Positions 21,041-29,797 of a DNA stretch of 34,743 bases are shown piece by piece (the stretch's first letter is position 1; each line of letters begins with the position of its first letter). A program made the position numbers and the translations under genes. The DNA comes from Candidatus Omnitrophota bacterium (GTDB lineage: Bacteria; Omnitrophota; Gorgyraeia; 2-02-FULL-51-18). The notes beneath the pieces are model-generated. The model had not been told where the DNA came from. It did not search any database and saw nothing but the letters and a program-made list of their open reading frames with translations. The DNA is taken from contig JAHFFM010000002.1 of assembly GCA_023247935.1 (NCBI GenBank), positions 1 through 34,743 of the forward strand, given 5' to 3'.

Positions 21041-21044
21041 TCCG

Positions 21045-22682
21045 ATGCCCGCCACACAAACCACGATGAAAGATTGGCTTTTGGAAGTCATTAAGCCCGA
21101 AGAATTGAACGAAAAAGATTTTGTGAAGTCGGGCATTCTCTTTGAAGCGATTGTGCCTCAAAATAAAATCGCCGATGTCGCGCACGAATATTTAAAACAA
21201 GGTTATTTCCTAGAATCCCTCACCGCCGTCGATTTTTCCGACTGCTTTGAGCTCGTTTATCATTTCAACCAGTGGGAAAAAACTTCCCGCTCCGTTATCA
21301 AAGTTTTGATCACCAAAGAATCCAATCAAGCCCCTTCGATCAGCTCGGTTTACAAATCTGCGAATTGGTTTGAGAGAGAAATTTTTGACATGTTCGGCGT
21401 TCAATTCACCGGCCATCCCAATTTAAAACGCATTCTGCTTCCCGAAAGCGCTACGATTTTTCCCCTCTTAAAAAGTTTTAAAGGCGAGGCCAAGGGATCG
21501 GACGTCGTTCAATCCTTAAAGCTCATCGAAGAAGATGCCGCCGAATTTGAAGTGCAAAAAAAAGGGCCCGTTGTCCTCGAGAAAAGCAAAAAAAATGCCA
21601 AAGATTATTATTTGAATCTCGGACCCCAACACCCCAGCACACACGGCGTTTTGAGAGTGCTGCTCCATCTTTCCGGCGAACGCGTTCTCGACGGCGAACC
21701 CGTAATCGGTTATTCGCATCGTCATCACGAAAAAATGATGGAGATTCAAAACTATCTGGCTTGCTGGCCTAATTTTGGTCGTCTCGATTATGTGGGCGCC
21801 ATGAGTTACAACTTTGGCTACGCGCTTCTCATCGAAAAAGCGATGGGTGTCACGCCGCCGCCGCGCGTCGAGTACATTCGCGTACTCACCACCGAGCTCA
21901 ATCGTATCGCGAGCCACCTTTTGTGGATGGGCACTTTCTTGCTCGATCTGGGCGCCTTCACCCCCTTCTTTTATTGCTTCGATGATCGCGAACAGATTTT
22001 AGACATTTTGGAAATGGCCACCGGCGAGCGTCTGACCTACGATTATTTCCGTTTCGGCGGTGTGGATCATGACATTCCCGAAGAAACCGTGCCCGCCGTC
22101 AAAGCGTTTATCGCGCATTTCAAAAAACGCCTCAAAGATTACAACGGACTCGTGACTAAAAATATTATTTTCCAAAAACGCACTCAAGGGCTCGGTATCT
22201 TGACCAAAGAACAGGCGCTGGCATATGGCGTAACCGGTCCGATGCTTCGCGCTTCCGGCGTTTCTTACGATTTGCGCCGCCAAGAACCTTATTCCATCTA
22301 TCCGGAGCTTGATTTTGAAGTACCGACGGCAACCGACGGCGACGTTTATTCCCGCTACTTGGTGCGCAACCGCGAAATTGAAGAGAGTTTAAAAATTATC
22401 GCTCAAATCATCGACAAAATTCCGGCGGGTGAATTCAAATCCGGAAAATTGCCGAAAAATGTGCCCAAAGGCGAATACTATTCGGCCGTCGAAGGTGCGA
22501 GAGGTTCTTTTGGCATCTATCTGGTGAGTGATGGCACGTTAAACCCGTACCGGATCAAACTGCGCACGCCTTCTTTCTCTAATTTGAACGCTTTTATCGA
22601 GCTTTTGCCGGGCTGCCTGATTTCCGACGTGATCGCGGTACTGGGCAGCACCGACATTGTACTTCCGGAGATTGATCGCTGA
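21045..22682 (+). CDS. nuoCD: Fused NADH-quinone oxidoreductase subunit C/D (NuoCD)
   Basis: 545 residues joining the 30-kDa (NuoC) and 49-kDa (NuoD) subunits of the peripheral arm. The NuoC part (about residues 1-160) ends in NWFEREIFDMFGVQFTGHPN and KRILLPES. The NuoD part begins near residue 182 with YLNLGPQHPSTHGVLRVLLH, which contains the quinone-site His. It continues with GYSHRHHEKMMEIQNYL, RLDYVGAMSYN (quinone-site Tyr) and ends in the usual ADV-like LGSTDIVLPEIDR. I start at ATG 21045, 4 nt after the nuoB stop. ATG 21066 is an alternative, while an upstream extension to 20913 would overlap nuoB and has no homology. The HRHHEK motif differs from the common HRGxEK. Confidence 0.95.
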   Translation: MPATQTTMKDWLLEVIKPEELNEKDFVKSGILFEAIVPQNKIADVAHEYLKQGYFLESLTAVDFSDCFELVYHFNQWEKTSRSVIKVLITKESNQAPSISSVYKSANWFEREIFDMFGVQFTGHPNLKRILLPESATIFPLLKSFKGEAKGSDVVQSLKLIEEDAAEFEVQKKGPVVLEKSKKNAKDYYLNLGPQHPSTHGVLRVLLHLSGERVLDGEPVIGYSHRHHEKMMEIQNYLACWPNFGRLDYVGAMSYNFGYALLIEKAMGVTPPPRVEYIRVLTTELNRIASHLLWMGTFLLDLGAFTPFFYCFDDREQILDILEMATGERLTYDYFRFGGVDHDIPEETVPAVKAFIAHFKKRLKDYNGLVTKNIIFQKRTQGLGILTKEQALAYGVTGPMLRASGVSYDLRRQEPYSIYPELDFEVPTATDGDVYSRYLVRNREIEESLKIIAQIIDKIPAGEFKSGKLPKNVPKGEYYSAVEGARGSFGIYLVSDGTLNPYRIKLRTPSFSNLNAFIELLPGCLISDVIAVLGSTDIVLPEIDR

Positions 22683-23662
22683 TGCCATTTCTCGACTCAC
22701 TCCCATTCGTTTTGCGTGAAATCCTCACGATTGTTATTTATGGGACACTGGTCATTCTCTTTTTGTCGGTAAACGCTCTCTTTTTGGTGTGGGCGGAGAG
22801 AAAAGTGTCCGCTCGCATCCAACTCCGTCGCGGCCCCCTGCATGTGGGTTTTGCGGGCATGCTACAAACCGTCGCCGACGCAATCAAACTTCTTTCCAAA
22901 GAGCTGGTGATTCCAAAACAGTCTGATAAATTTGTCTACCTTCTGGCGCCGGTTCTGGTGTTCGCGCCGATTCTCTCGGCGTTCATCATTATGCCGTTGA
23001 GCTCCAACTTCATTATTCGCGACTTGAATGTCGGATTTCTTTTCGCGTTTTCGCTGACCAATATCTCTTTTATTGGGATTTTTATCGCCGGCTGGTCGTC
23101 TAATTCCAAATACGCGCTCTTAGGTTCGATGCGCGCGGTCGCTCAAAATATTTCTTATGAAATTCCTCTTCTTTTATCCACCATGGGCGTTGTCCTGATC
23201 GCTCAAACAATTAAAATGACTGAGCTGGTGAACGCTCAAGCCAATATTTGGTATGTCGTGCTTCAACCCGTCGCCTTTATTATCTTTATCTGTTCGGCCT
23301 TGGCCGAGGCTAATCGCGCGCCCTTCGACATTCCCGAAGCGGAGTCGGAGCTTGTGGCCGGTTTTCACACCGAATATTCGGGCATGCGTTTCGCGCTTTT
23401 CTTTCTTGGAGAATATTCGGCGATTTTCGTGTCTTCCGCCATCGCGACCACCCTGTTTTTGGGGGGTTGGAGAGGCCCTCTGCTTCCCGGACCCATTTGG
23501 TTCTTGATCAAAGTTTATGCCATCGTTCTAGTCATCATGTGGATACGCTGGACATTTCCGCGTTTGCGCAGTGATCAGCTCATGGCCTTTGCCTGGAAAG
23601 TTTTGATTCCGTTTGCACTCGTGAATCTGTTTTTAACGGCGTTAGTTCTGAAACTTATTTAA
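22682..23662 (+). CDS. nuoH: NADH-quinone oxidoreductase subunit H (NuoH)
   Basis: Membrane subunit that forms most of the quinone-binding chamber. At 326 residues with about eight hydrophobic helices it has the family length. The first cytosolic loop reads WAERKVSARIQLRRGP, and the key acidic loop reads EANRAPFDIPEAESELVAGF followed by HTEYSGMRFALFFLGEY, all typical. A TGATG junction overlaps the nuoCD stop by 1 nt, so translation is probably coupled. Confidence 0.97.
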   Translation: MPFLDSLPFVLREILTIVIYGTLVILFLSVNALFLVWAERKVSARIQLRRGPLHVGFAGMLQTVADAIKLLSKELVIPKQSDKFVYLLAPVLVFAPILSAFIIMPLSSNFIIRDLNVGFLFAFSLTNISFIGIFIAGWSSNSKYALLGSMRAVAQNISYEIPLLLSTMGVVLIAQTIKMTELVNAQANIWYVVLQPVAFIIFICSALAEANRAPFDIPEAESELVAGFHTEYSGMRFALFFLGEYSAIFVSSAIATTLFLGGWRGPLLPGPIWFLIKVYAIVLVIMWIRWTFPRLRSDQLMAFAWKVLIPFALVNLFLTALVLKLI

Positions 23663-24205
23663 ATGATCAAATATTTGAGCGAAGTATTCAACGGTTTTGT
23701 GGGTCTTATTCAAGGAATGGCGATCACTTTGCGTTACGCCGTCAAGAAACCCGTGACGGTCATCTATCCCAAAGAACGCATCCCAATGAAGCGTTTCAAA
23801 GGACCCATCTCTTTTGTCGTGGAACCAAAAAATGGCGATCATTTGTGCATCGCCTGCAATGCTTGCATCAAAACCTGCCCTTCTCGCTGCATGTCACTCG
23901 AAGCCCGCAAATCGGCGGTGGACGGCAAGCGCGTGCTGACTGATTTTAAAGTCAATTACATGCTCTGCAGTCTCTGCAGTCTTTGTATCGACGTTTGTCC
24001 GACGGACGCGCTCCGGCACGATGATCCTAATTACGACATGGTTTCGTTGACTCAAAAAGAATTGGTGATGGATCTTCTGGAGCCTTTCCGCGTGAAGGGA
24101 ACGCCGCTAACCAAGATCCCGACAGTAGACCCTGCGGCGGCTGTCAAACCGGCGGCTCCCGCAGCTCCGGCCACATCTCCTGCTCCGGAGGCGCCAAAAT
24201 CATGA
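23663..24205 (+). CDS. nuoI: NADH-quinone oxidoreductase subunit I (NuoI), 2x[4Fe-4S]
   Basis: TYKY-type ferredoxin subunit carrying clusters N6a and N6b in the electron path to NuoB. The 180-residue protein has two complete CxxCxxCxxxCP motifs: CIACNACIKTCPSRC and CSLCSLCIDVCP. A short N-terminal amphipathic region (residues 1-30) probably lies on the membrane. After about residue 150 there is a Pro/Ala-rich tail (PAAPAAPATSPAPEAPKS), echoing the tail of NuoB. The ATG follows the nuoH stop directly. Confidence 0.97.
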   Translation: MIKYLSEVFNGFVGLIQGMAITLRYAVKKPVTVIYPKERIPMKRFKGPISFVVEPKNGDHLCIACNACIKTCPSRCMSLEARKSAVDGKRVLTDFKVNYMLCSLCSLCIDVCPTDALRHDDPNYDMVSLTQKELVMDLLEPFRVKGTPLTKIPTVDPAAAVKPAAPAAPATSPAPEAPKS

Positions 24206-24696
24206 ATTTAATGGATGTGATCTTTATGGGAGTGGTCGCGATCACCTTAATCGGTGGTATTTTAGCTGTTTCCCTGAGAAATGTTTTTTATAACGCGCTG
24301 TCTTTGATTCTCTGTCTTTTTGGCGTCGCCTGCCTTTTTATTTATTTGAATAGCGAGTTTTTAGCGATCATGGAAGTGATTATCTATATCGGCGCGATTT
24401 CGATTGCGATTATTTTTGCCATCATGCTTTCTCAGCCGGCGCTCTTGCAGCATGAAAAGAGAGAGCCCAAGAAAATATTCAAAGCTTTTCTGGCGAGTGC
24501 CCTGTTGCTTATCGGCTTGGTCAAAATTATCCGCCACACCGCCTGGCCTATTTCTTCGGTGGAAGGCGATTATGGCGTTCGCGCCATCGGCAAGACTCTT
24601 TTAACCACTCAAGTGCTTGGCTTTGAAGCCGTGTCCTTGGTGCTGTTAGTCGCCATTATCGGAGCGCTTGTCATCTCCAGCAAGGAAACACGCTGA
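24202..24696 (+). CDS. nuoJ: NADH-quinone oxidoreductase subunit J (NuoJ)
   Basis: Membrane subunit of 164 residues with five hydrophobic helices. The third contains VIIYIGAISIAIIFAIML, the pi-bulge helix region of NuoJ. The C-terminal helix QVLGFEAVSLVLLVAIIGAL is also typical. The start overlaps the end of nuoI by 4 nt (ATGA) and the stop overlaps nuoK by 1 nt. Confidence 0.95.
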   Translation: MNLMDVIFMGVVAITLIGGILAVSLRNVFYNALSLILCLFGVACLFIYLNSEFLAIMEVIIYIGAISIAIIFAIMLSQPALLQHEKREPKKIFKAFLASALLLIGLVKIIRHTAWPISSVEGDYGVRAIGKTLLTTQVLGFEAVSLVLLVAIIGALVISSKETR

Positions 24697-25007
24697 TGAG
24701 CCAATCCCTGCAAAGCTACCTTTTAATCTCTTCGATTCTTTTGGCGACCGGTGTTTTCGGCCTTCTTTTCCGCCGTAATCTCGTAGCGCTTTTGATATCA
24801 CTGGAGCTTATTTTAAATTCCGCCAGCATCAACTTCATGGCCTTCAATAAATTCACGATGCCCGACAAATCAACCGGCCAGGTTTTTGTTATTTTTATTA
24901 TCGCGTTGGCGGCGGCGGAAGTTTGCATCGGCCTGAGCTTGATTTTACTGCTGTATCGCAAGAAAAATTCCATCAATATCGAAGAAGCAAAGGATTTGCA
25001 AGGTTAA
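24696..25007 (+). CDS. nuoK: NADH-quinone oxidoreductase subunit K (NuoK)
   Basis: Membrane proton-path subunit, 103 residues, three helices. Both conserved membrane glutamates are present: E37 in LLISLELILNSASINF and E75 in ALAAAEVCIGLSLILLLYR. The start overlaps nuoJ by 1 nt, and nuoL begins right after its stop. Confidence 0.97.
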   Translation: MSQSLQSYLLISSILLATGVFGLLFRRNLVALLISLELILNSASINFMAFNKFTMPDKSTGQVFVIFIIALAAAEVCIGLSLILLLYRKKNSINIEEAKDLQG

Positions 25008-26873
25008 ATGGATCTAAAACTTCTCTGGATCATTCAATTAGCGCCTCTGGCGGCCTTTTTAACCATTCAGCTTCTGCCGAATGGGCTTAAAAAGTCAGCG
25101 CCCCTTTTGGGAATGTTCGGAGCCTTGACCGCCGCGCTCTCAAGCTCGATTCTTTTTTGGCAACATCGCGAAGCCCAGGGTTTTCCGCTTCAATTCATCT
25201 ATCCTTGGCTACAAATCAATGACAGCATGGCCGTTGTGGGCTTCCTATTAGATCGACTGAATCTTCTGATGATTTGGCTTGTCACTGTCATCGCCTTTTT
25301 CGTCCAGCTTTTTTCTTATTACTACATGGCCGAGGACAAGTCTCGCGCGCGTTACTTCGGTTTCTTAAGTTTCTTCTCATTTTCCATGACAGGACTGGTG
25401 CTTTCCTGCAATCTGCTTCAAACCTTTCTCTTTTGGGAACTCGTCGGTCTTACCTCGTATCTGTTGATTGGTTTTTGGTTTGAAAAACCGAGTGCCGCGA
25501 CCGCCGCGCGCAAAGCTTTCACCATCAATCGCCTTGGCGATTTGGGATTTTATTTGGGCATTATTCTTCTTTTCTTGTCGCTAGGGACTTTAAATTTCAC
25601 GGAGCTGACCCCCGCTTTGCTTCACGCACATTTTTCTCCGCACATGATCACGATTTTAGGCTTGTTGGTATTCACAGGCGTGATGGGCAAATCTGCTCAA
25701 TTTCCTTTTCATAACTGGCTCCCGGACGCGATGGAAGGTCCTACGCCGGTCAGCGCGCTCATTCACTCGGCCACCATGGTCGCGGCAGGCGTTTTTCTTT
25801 TGTCGCGCGCCTTTGGGCTCTTTGGCGCCTCAGAGACCACACTCTTTATTGTCATGACTATCGGCGCACTCACCGCTTTCACCGGAGCGGCTTTGGCGAC
25901 CATTCAACGCGACATCAAAAAAATCATGGCCTATTCGACCATTAGCCAGCTCGGTCTTATGGTGATGGCCATCGGCGCCGGCTCTCCCACCGCCGGCATG
26001 TTTCACCTGACCACGCACGCGTTTTTTAAATCCCTTTTATTCTTAACCGCCGGCGCCTTCATCCACCATCATCACACCAACGATATTTGGGAAATCGGTC
26101 AAAATGGCGGCAAAAAAAATACACTTCCCGTCCTCACGCTTCTGATTGGCCTAGCGTCGCTTTGCGGCCTGCCTCCCTTCTCAGGGTTTTTCTCAAAAGA
26201 CATGATTTTAGAAACACTCAAAGAACACAACCTGTTCTTTTATGGCGTTGCGATCTTTGTAAGCTTCTTAACCGTTTATTATTCTTTCCGCCTGCTGTTT
26301 GTGATTCTTCTTTCCAAAGAAAAACACCAAGCGCATGGCCATGAGGAGCACGCACATCACTCCTCTCCGACACTTACGCTTTCCATGGCATTACCTTTGA
26401 TATCGCTGGCTTCCATCTCGCTTTATATGGGCTATCTGGGCTCCCCTTTAAATCATTCGCTCTTAGCATGGCTCGGACATGAACACGAAGTTCATTTAAA
26501 TATCGAACTTCTTCTGACAACACTGGGCTTGGTCGCCAGCGGCGGCGCGGTCGCTTGGTGGCAATTTAAAAATCCCGAAGCCGCCGAGAAAAAATTAAAC
26601 GACTCCCGTGGATTTATTTTTACCACGCTCTCCAATAAATTTTATATCGACGACCTCTATCAATTTTTAGTGAAAAAGGTGGGGTTGGGGCTCGCCGCCA
26701 TCCTCAACTGGTTTGACCGCAAATTCGTCAACAATATGATGGTCAACGGCACTTCTTATAGAATTTTAGATTTAGGACGTTTGACTTCCGGGCTCCAAAG
26801 CGGACTGCTTCAGGATTATTTGTCAGTCGCGCTCATGGTGGGGATCCTGGTTGTATTTTTTGTAGTACGGTAA
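25008..26873 (+). CDS. nuoL: NADH-quinone oxidoreductase subunit L (NuoL)
   Basis: Distal antiporter-like proton-pumping subunit, 621 residues. The channel residues are conserved: E144 in LFWELVGLTSYLLIGFWFE and K228 in VMGKSAQFPFHNWLPDAMEG, followed by PTPVSALIHSATMVAAGVF. A His-rich loop (KHQAHGHEEHAHH) lies near residue 445. The long C-terminal part matches the lateral helix and the final membrane helix of NuoL. It has no gap to nuoK. Confidence 0.97.
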   Translation: MDLKLLWIIQLAPLAAFLTIQLLPNGLKKSAPLLGMFGALTAALSSSILFWQHREAQGFPLQFIYPWLQINDSMAVVGFLLDRLNLLMIWLVTVIAFFVQLFSYYYMAEDKSRARYFGFLSFFSFSMTGLVLSCNLLQTFLFWELVGLTSYLLIGFWFEKPSAATAARKAFTINRLGDLGFYLGIILLFLSLGTLNFTELTPALLHAHFSPHMITILGLLVFTGVMGKSAQFPFHNWLPDAMEGPTPVSALIHSATMVAAGVFLLSRAFGLFGASETTLFIVMTIGALTAFTGAALATIQRDIKKIMAYSTISQLGLMVMAIGAGSPTAGMFHLTTHAFFKSLLFLTAGAFIHHHHTNDIWEIGQNGGKKNTLPVLTLLIGLASLCGLPPFSGFFSKDMILETLKEHNLFFYGVAIFVSFLTVYYSFRLLFVILLSKEKHQAHGHEEHAHHSSPTLTLSMALPLISLASISLYMGYLGSPLNHSLLAWLGHEHEVHLNIELLLTTLGLVASGGAVAWWQFKNPEAAEKKLNDSRGFIFTTLSNKFYIDDLYQFLVKKVGLGLAAILNWFDRKFVNNMMVNGTSYRILDLGRLTSGLQSGLLQDYLSVALMVGILVVFFVVR

Positions 26874-26899
26874 TCGTTTAAAAAATAAAAGGAATCTTG

Positions 26900-28357
26900 A
26901 TGAATTTCCCGATTCTTTCGGCGATGCTTTTGTGTCCGGTTGTCGGACTTTTTATAGTGCTTCTGACACCGCCCCGCTATGAAAACGTGGTGCGTGTTGT
27001 CTCCGTTCTTTCCGCGGCGGCCTCTTTAGCGCTCTCTATCTGGGTGTGTTTAAAGTTTAATGCTCAAGATGCGTCTTTCCAGATGATTGAGCATATCGAA
27101 TGGGTAAAAAGCTACGGCATTCATTACTCCAATGCGGTGGATGGCCTCAATGTCTCGATGTTGCTTCTAACCTCCATTGTTATTTTCTGCGGCACGTTGG
27201 TGTCTTGGACGGTGACCTACCGCGTCAAAGAGTTTTACGCGAATCTTCTGTTTCTAGTGGCCGGTGTGTTCGGCGTGTTCATGACGACTAATCTTTTCTT
27301 CTTCTTCCTTTTTTATGAAATCGCCGTGATCCCAATGTATCTTTTAATCGTGGTGTGGGGCTCCACCAACAAACAATACGCGGCGATGAAGCTGACACTG
27401 TATCTTCTTTTGGGCTCTGCCCTGATGTTCGCGGGCTTTCTTTATATGTACTCCATGCCCGGCGCTCACACCTTTGATCTAGTGGCCATCAAACAGAATG
27501 TTCATTTCTCGTTTGGAATACAAAAGATTCTTTTCGCGGCTCTCTTTTTAGGCTTTGGAGTCCTGGCCGCCTGTTTCCCCTTCCACATTTGGTCTCCGGA
27601 AGGCCATGTCGCGGCTCCCACCGCCGCGAGCATGTTGCATGCCGGGGTTCTGATGAAACTTGGCGGTTTTGGTATTCTTCGTGTAGGCGTTTATCTCTTG
27701 CCGGAAGGCGCGCATTACTGGGCTCCCACGATCGCTGTGTTGGCGCTCTGCAATATCGTGTACGGCGCCATGGTCGCGACCCAGCAAAAAGATCTAAAAT
27801 TCATTATCGGCTATTCCAGCGTCAGCCACATGGGCATTGTACTCTTGGGTATCGCCACCATGACGCCTACCGGCTTTAACGGCGCGATTTTTCAGATGTT
27901 TTCTCACGGCATCATGACAGCCCTTTTCTTCGCCTGCGTTGGATTTATTTATGATGGTTGTCACACCCGCATGCTGGATGAGCTCGGAGGCCTTTCCAAG
28001 CAAGCGCCGCGTATCTCAGCATTTTTCATCATCGCGGGTCTCTGTGGACTTGGGCTTCCGGGGATGGGAAGTTTTATTGCGGAACTTTTGGTCACTGTCG
28101 CGGCGGTTCAAGTGTACCCGGTCATCGGCGCGGTCTCCATCATCGCACTCTTAATCACCGCTTATTACGTCCTAACTGCGCTGCAAAAAACATTTTACGG
28201 GCCTCTTAATGAAACAACGGCTCATCTCAAGGACATTAACTTTTTTCAATTTATTCCAAGAGCTATCCTCGTCGGATGCCTGTTATTTTTTGGAATATTT
28301 CCTCAAATTTTCATTCAGTGGATTTCTGTTTCCACTAAAGCACTCTTAGGAGCTTAA
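26900..28357 (+). CDS. nuoM: NADH-quinone oxidoreductase subunit M (NuoM)
   Basis: Middle antiporter-like subunit, 485 residues from ATG 26900, which has AAAGGA about 6 nt upstream; an in-frame TTG at 26897 is less likely. The helix-5 glutamate is present (E140 in FFLFYEIAVIPMYLL), as is the later Lys K253 in GVLMKLGGFG. However, the helix-7 lysine expected 7 residues before PFH/PLH is replaced by Leu (L222 in FGVLAACFPFHIWSPEGH). NuoL and NuoN here both keep that Lys. HVAAPTAASMLHAGVLMK is otherwise typical. Confidence 0.95.
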   Translation: MNFPILSAMLLCPVVGLFIVLLTPPRYENVVRVVSVLSAAASLALSIWVCLKFNAQDASFQMIEHIEWVKSYGIHYSNAVDGLNVSMLLLTSIVIFCGTLVSWTVTYRVKEFYANLLFLVAGVFGVFMTTNLFFFFLFYEIAVIPMYLLIVVWGSTNKQYAAMKLTLYLLLGSALMFAGFLYMYSMPGAHTFDLVAIKQNVHFSFGIQKILFAALFLGFGVLAACFPFHIWSPEGHVAAPTAASMLHAGVLMKLGGFGILRVGVYLLPEGAHYWAPTIAVLALCNIVYGAMVATQQKDLKFIIGYSSVSHMGIVLLGIATMTPTGFNGAIFQMFSHGIMTALFFACVGFIYDGCHTRMLDELGGLSKQAPRISAFFIIAGLCGLGLPGMGSFIAELLVTVAAVQVYPVIGAVSIIALLITAYYVLTALQKTFYGPLNETTAHLKDINFFQFIPRAILVGCLLFFGIFPQIFIQWISVSTKALLGA

Positions 28358-28366
28358 GCGACCAAA

Positions 28367-29794
28367 ATGCCGCATTGTCTTTTCTTTTTACCTGAAATAG
28401 CTCTTCTGGGCGTAGCGCTTATCCTCCTATGCCTGATGGTTTCTAAAAAAGAAAGTTCCGTGGACCTTCAGCCCTTCATGGTGCTGTCCAGCATCGCGGT
28501 ATTCGCGACGGTCGCTTATTCTTTTAAATCGTCGGCCGTTTCCACCTTTTATGGCACTTATCGGGTGGATCTTTTTTCGCAAGGGTTTAAAGCTCTTTTA
28601 GCCTTGGCCTTTTTCTTTACCATCGTTTTGTCGGAAGATTTGAACGTCATTCCCAAGCGCTTGAATATCGAATATTACCTCTTTCTGACCACGTCGATGC
28701 TTGGAATGATGATGATCACAAGCTCTTCTGATATTTTGACGCTTTATGTGTCACTGGAGCTTTCCGCATATTCCTTATACCTTTTGTCAGGCTTAAAGCA
28801 GGATAAAAAAGCGTCCGAAGCCAGCGTGAAATACCTGATTTTTGGCGCCGCGACCAGCGGTTTATTCCTCTGGGGAGCCAGTCTCTTGTGCGGCTTGGCT
28901 AAAACAACTTCTCTGGTTGGGATTGCCGTTGCCTCTGAAACGCTCATGACACAGCCGGCATTTCTTCTGGGACTCATCTTTGTCTCCTTCGCGTTTTTAT
29001 TTAAGCTGTCTAATTTTCCTTTCCATTTCTGGGCGCCAGATGTGTATGAAAGCTCGGCGACGCCGGTGACTGCCTTTATCGGCACCGCTTCCAAGGCCGC
29101 GGCGGTCGCGATCTTGATTCGCGTGTTCATGTTCCTCACGCCTACCGGAAATTTTGTCTATTTGTTGGGAGGCCTGGCGTTTATCTCCATGACGATTGGA
29201 AACACCGCCGCCCTACTTCAGAAAGATGTGAAGCGGCTTTTGGCCTACTCGAGCGTCGCGCAGGCCGGCTATCTCATCATTGGTCTTTTGTCGGGAAGCT
29301 TCGAAGGTTTTTCTTCGAGCTTTTTCTACGCAGTCGCTTATGTCCTGATGAACACGGCCGCCTTTTTGGTGGTGCTGATTATTTCAAAAGATTCGAAAGA
29401 AGACAATCCGCAGATCGCTCACTTTGACGGATTGGCCGAGCGTTCACCCTTTTTGGCGCTGATTTTACTTTTAAGTCTCTTGTCGCTGGCCGGTATCCCG
29501 CCACTGGTGGGTTTCACAGGAAAATGGATTCTCTTTTCGGCGGCGATGGAAAAAGGCCATTGGTTTTTGGTGCTATGGGCGGTTTTAAACAGCGTTGTCT
29601 CACTTTTTTACTACCTGACACTTGTCAAACACGCCTATCTCGAAAAACCAAAAAATCACGCGCCGCTAGTGATCTCGGGCTCTTTGAAAGTAACGGGATT
29701 ATTTCTCCTGGCGGCGATTATTTGTTTGGGAGTATTCCCTGATTGTTTGATTCGATTGACGCAGGCAGCCGTTTTAAACGGTTTGATTTGGTAA
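28367..29794 (+). CDS. nuoN: NADH-quinone oxidoreductase subunit N (NuoN)
   Basis: Third antiporter-like subunit, 475 residues, about 14 membrane helices. The glutamate is in LYVSLELSAYSLYLLSGL and the helix-7 lysine in LFKLSNFPFHFWAPDVYE, followed by SSATPVTAFIGTASKAAA, the NuoN signature. It ends the operon. No hairpin with a T-tract follows, and the next gene, on the other strand, ends only 3 nt away. nuoE, nuoF and nuoG are absent. Confidence 0.96.
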   Translation: MPHCLFFLPEIALLGVALILLCLMVSKKESSVDLQPFMVLSSIAVFATVAYSFKSSAVSTFYGTYRVDLFSQGFKALLALAFFFTIVLSEDLNVIPKRLNIEYYLFLTTSMLGMMMITSSSDILTLYVSLELSAYSLYLLSGLKQDKKASEASVKYLIFGAATSGLFLWGASLLCGLAKTTSLVGIAVASETLMTQPAFLLGLIFVSFAFLFKLSNFPFHFWAPDVYESSATPVTAFIGTASKAAAVAILIRVFMFLTPTGNFVYLLGGLAFISMTIGNTAALLQKDVKRLLAYSSVAQAGYLIIGLLSGSFEGFSSSFFYAVAYVLMNTAAFLVVLIISKDSKEDNPQIAHFDGLAERSPFLALILLLSLLSLAGIPPLVGFTGKWILFSAAMEKGHWFLVLWAVLNSVVSLFYYLTLVKHAYLEKPKNHAPLVISGSLKVTGLFLLAAIICLGVFPDCLIRLTQAAVLNGLIW

Positions 29795-29797
29795 GAG

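Noticed and set aside
20913..21044. Upstream extension of nuoCD to a start at 20913
   Set aside because: It would overlap nuoB by 128 bp in another frame, and its Arg/Pro-rich residues have no likeness to NuoC. ATG 21045 fits the operon spacing.
25480..27730. GC-rich words in nuoL and nuoM (near 25505 and 27706) as GARL elements
   Set aside because: They encode conserved Nuo residues (TAARKAF, PEGAHY) and lack the CTGGC half of the element.
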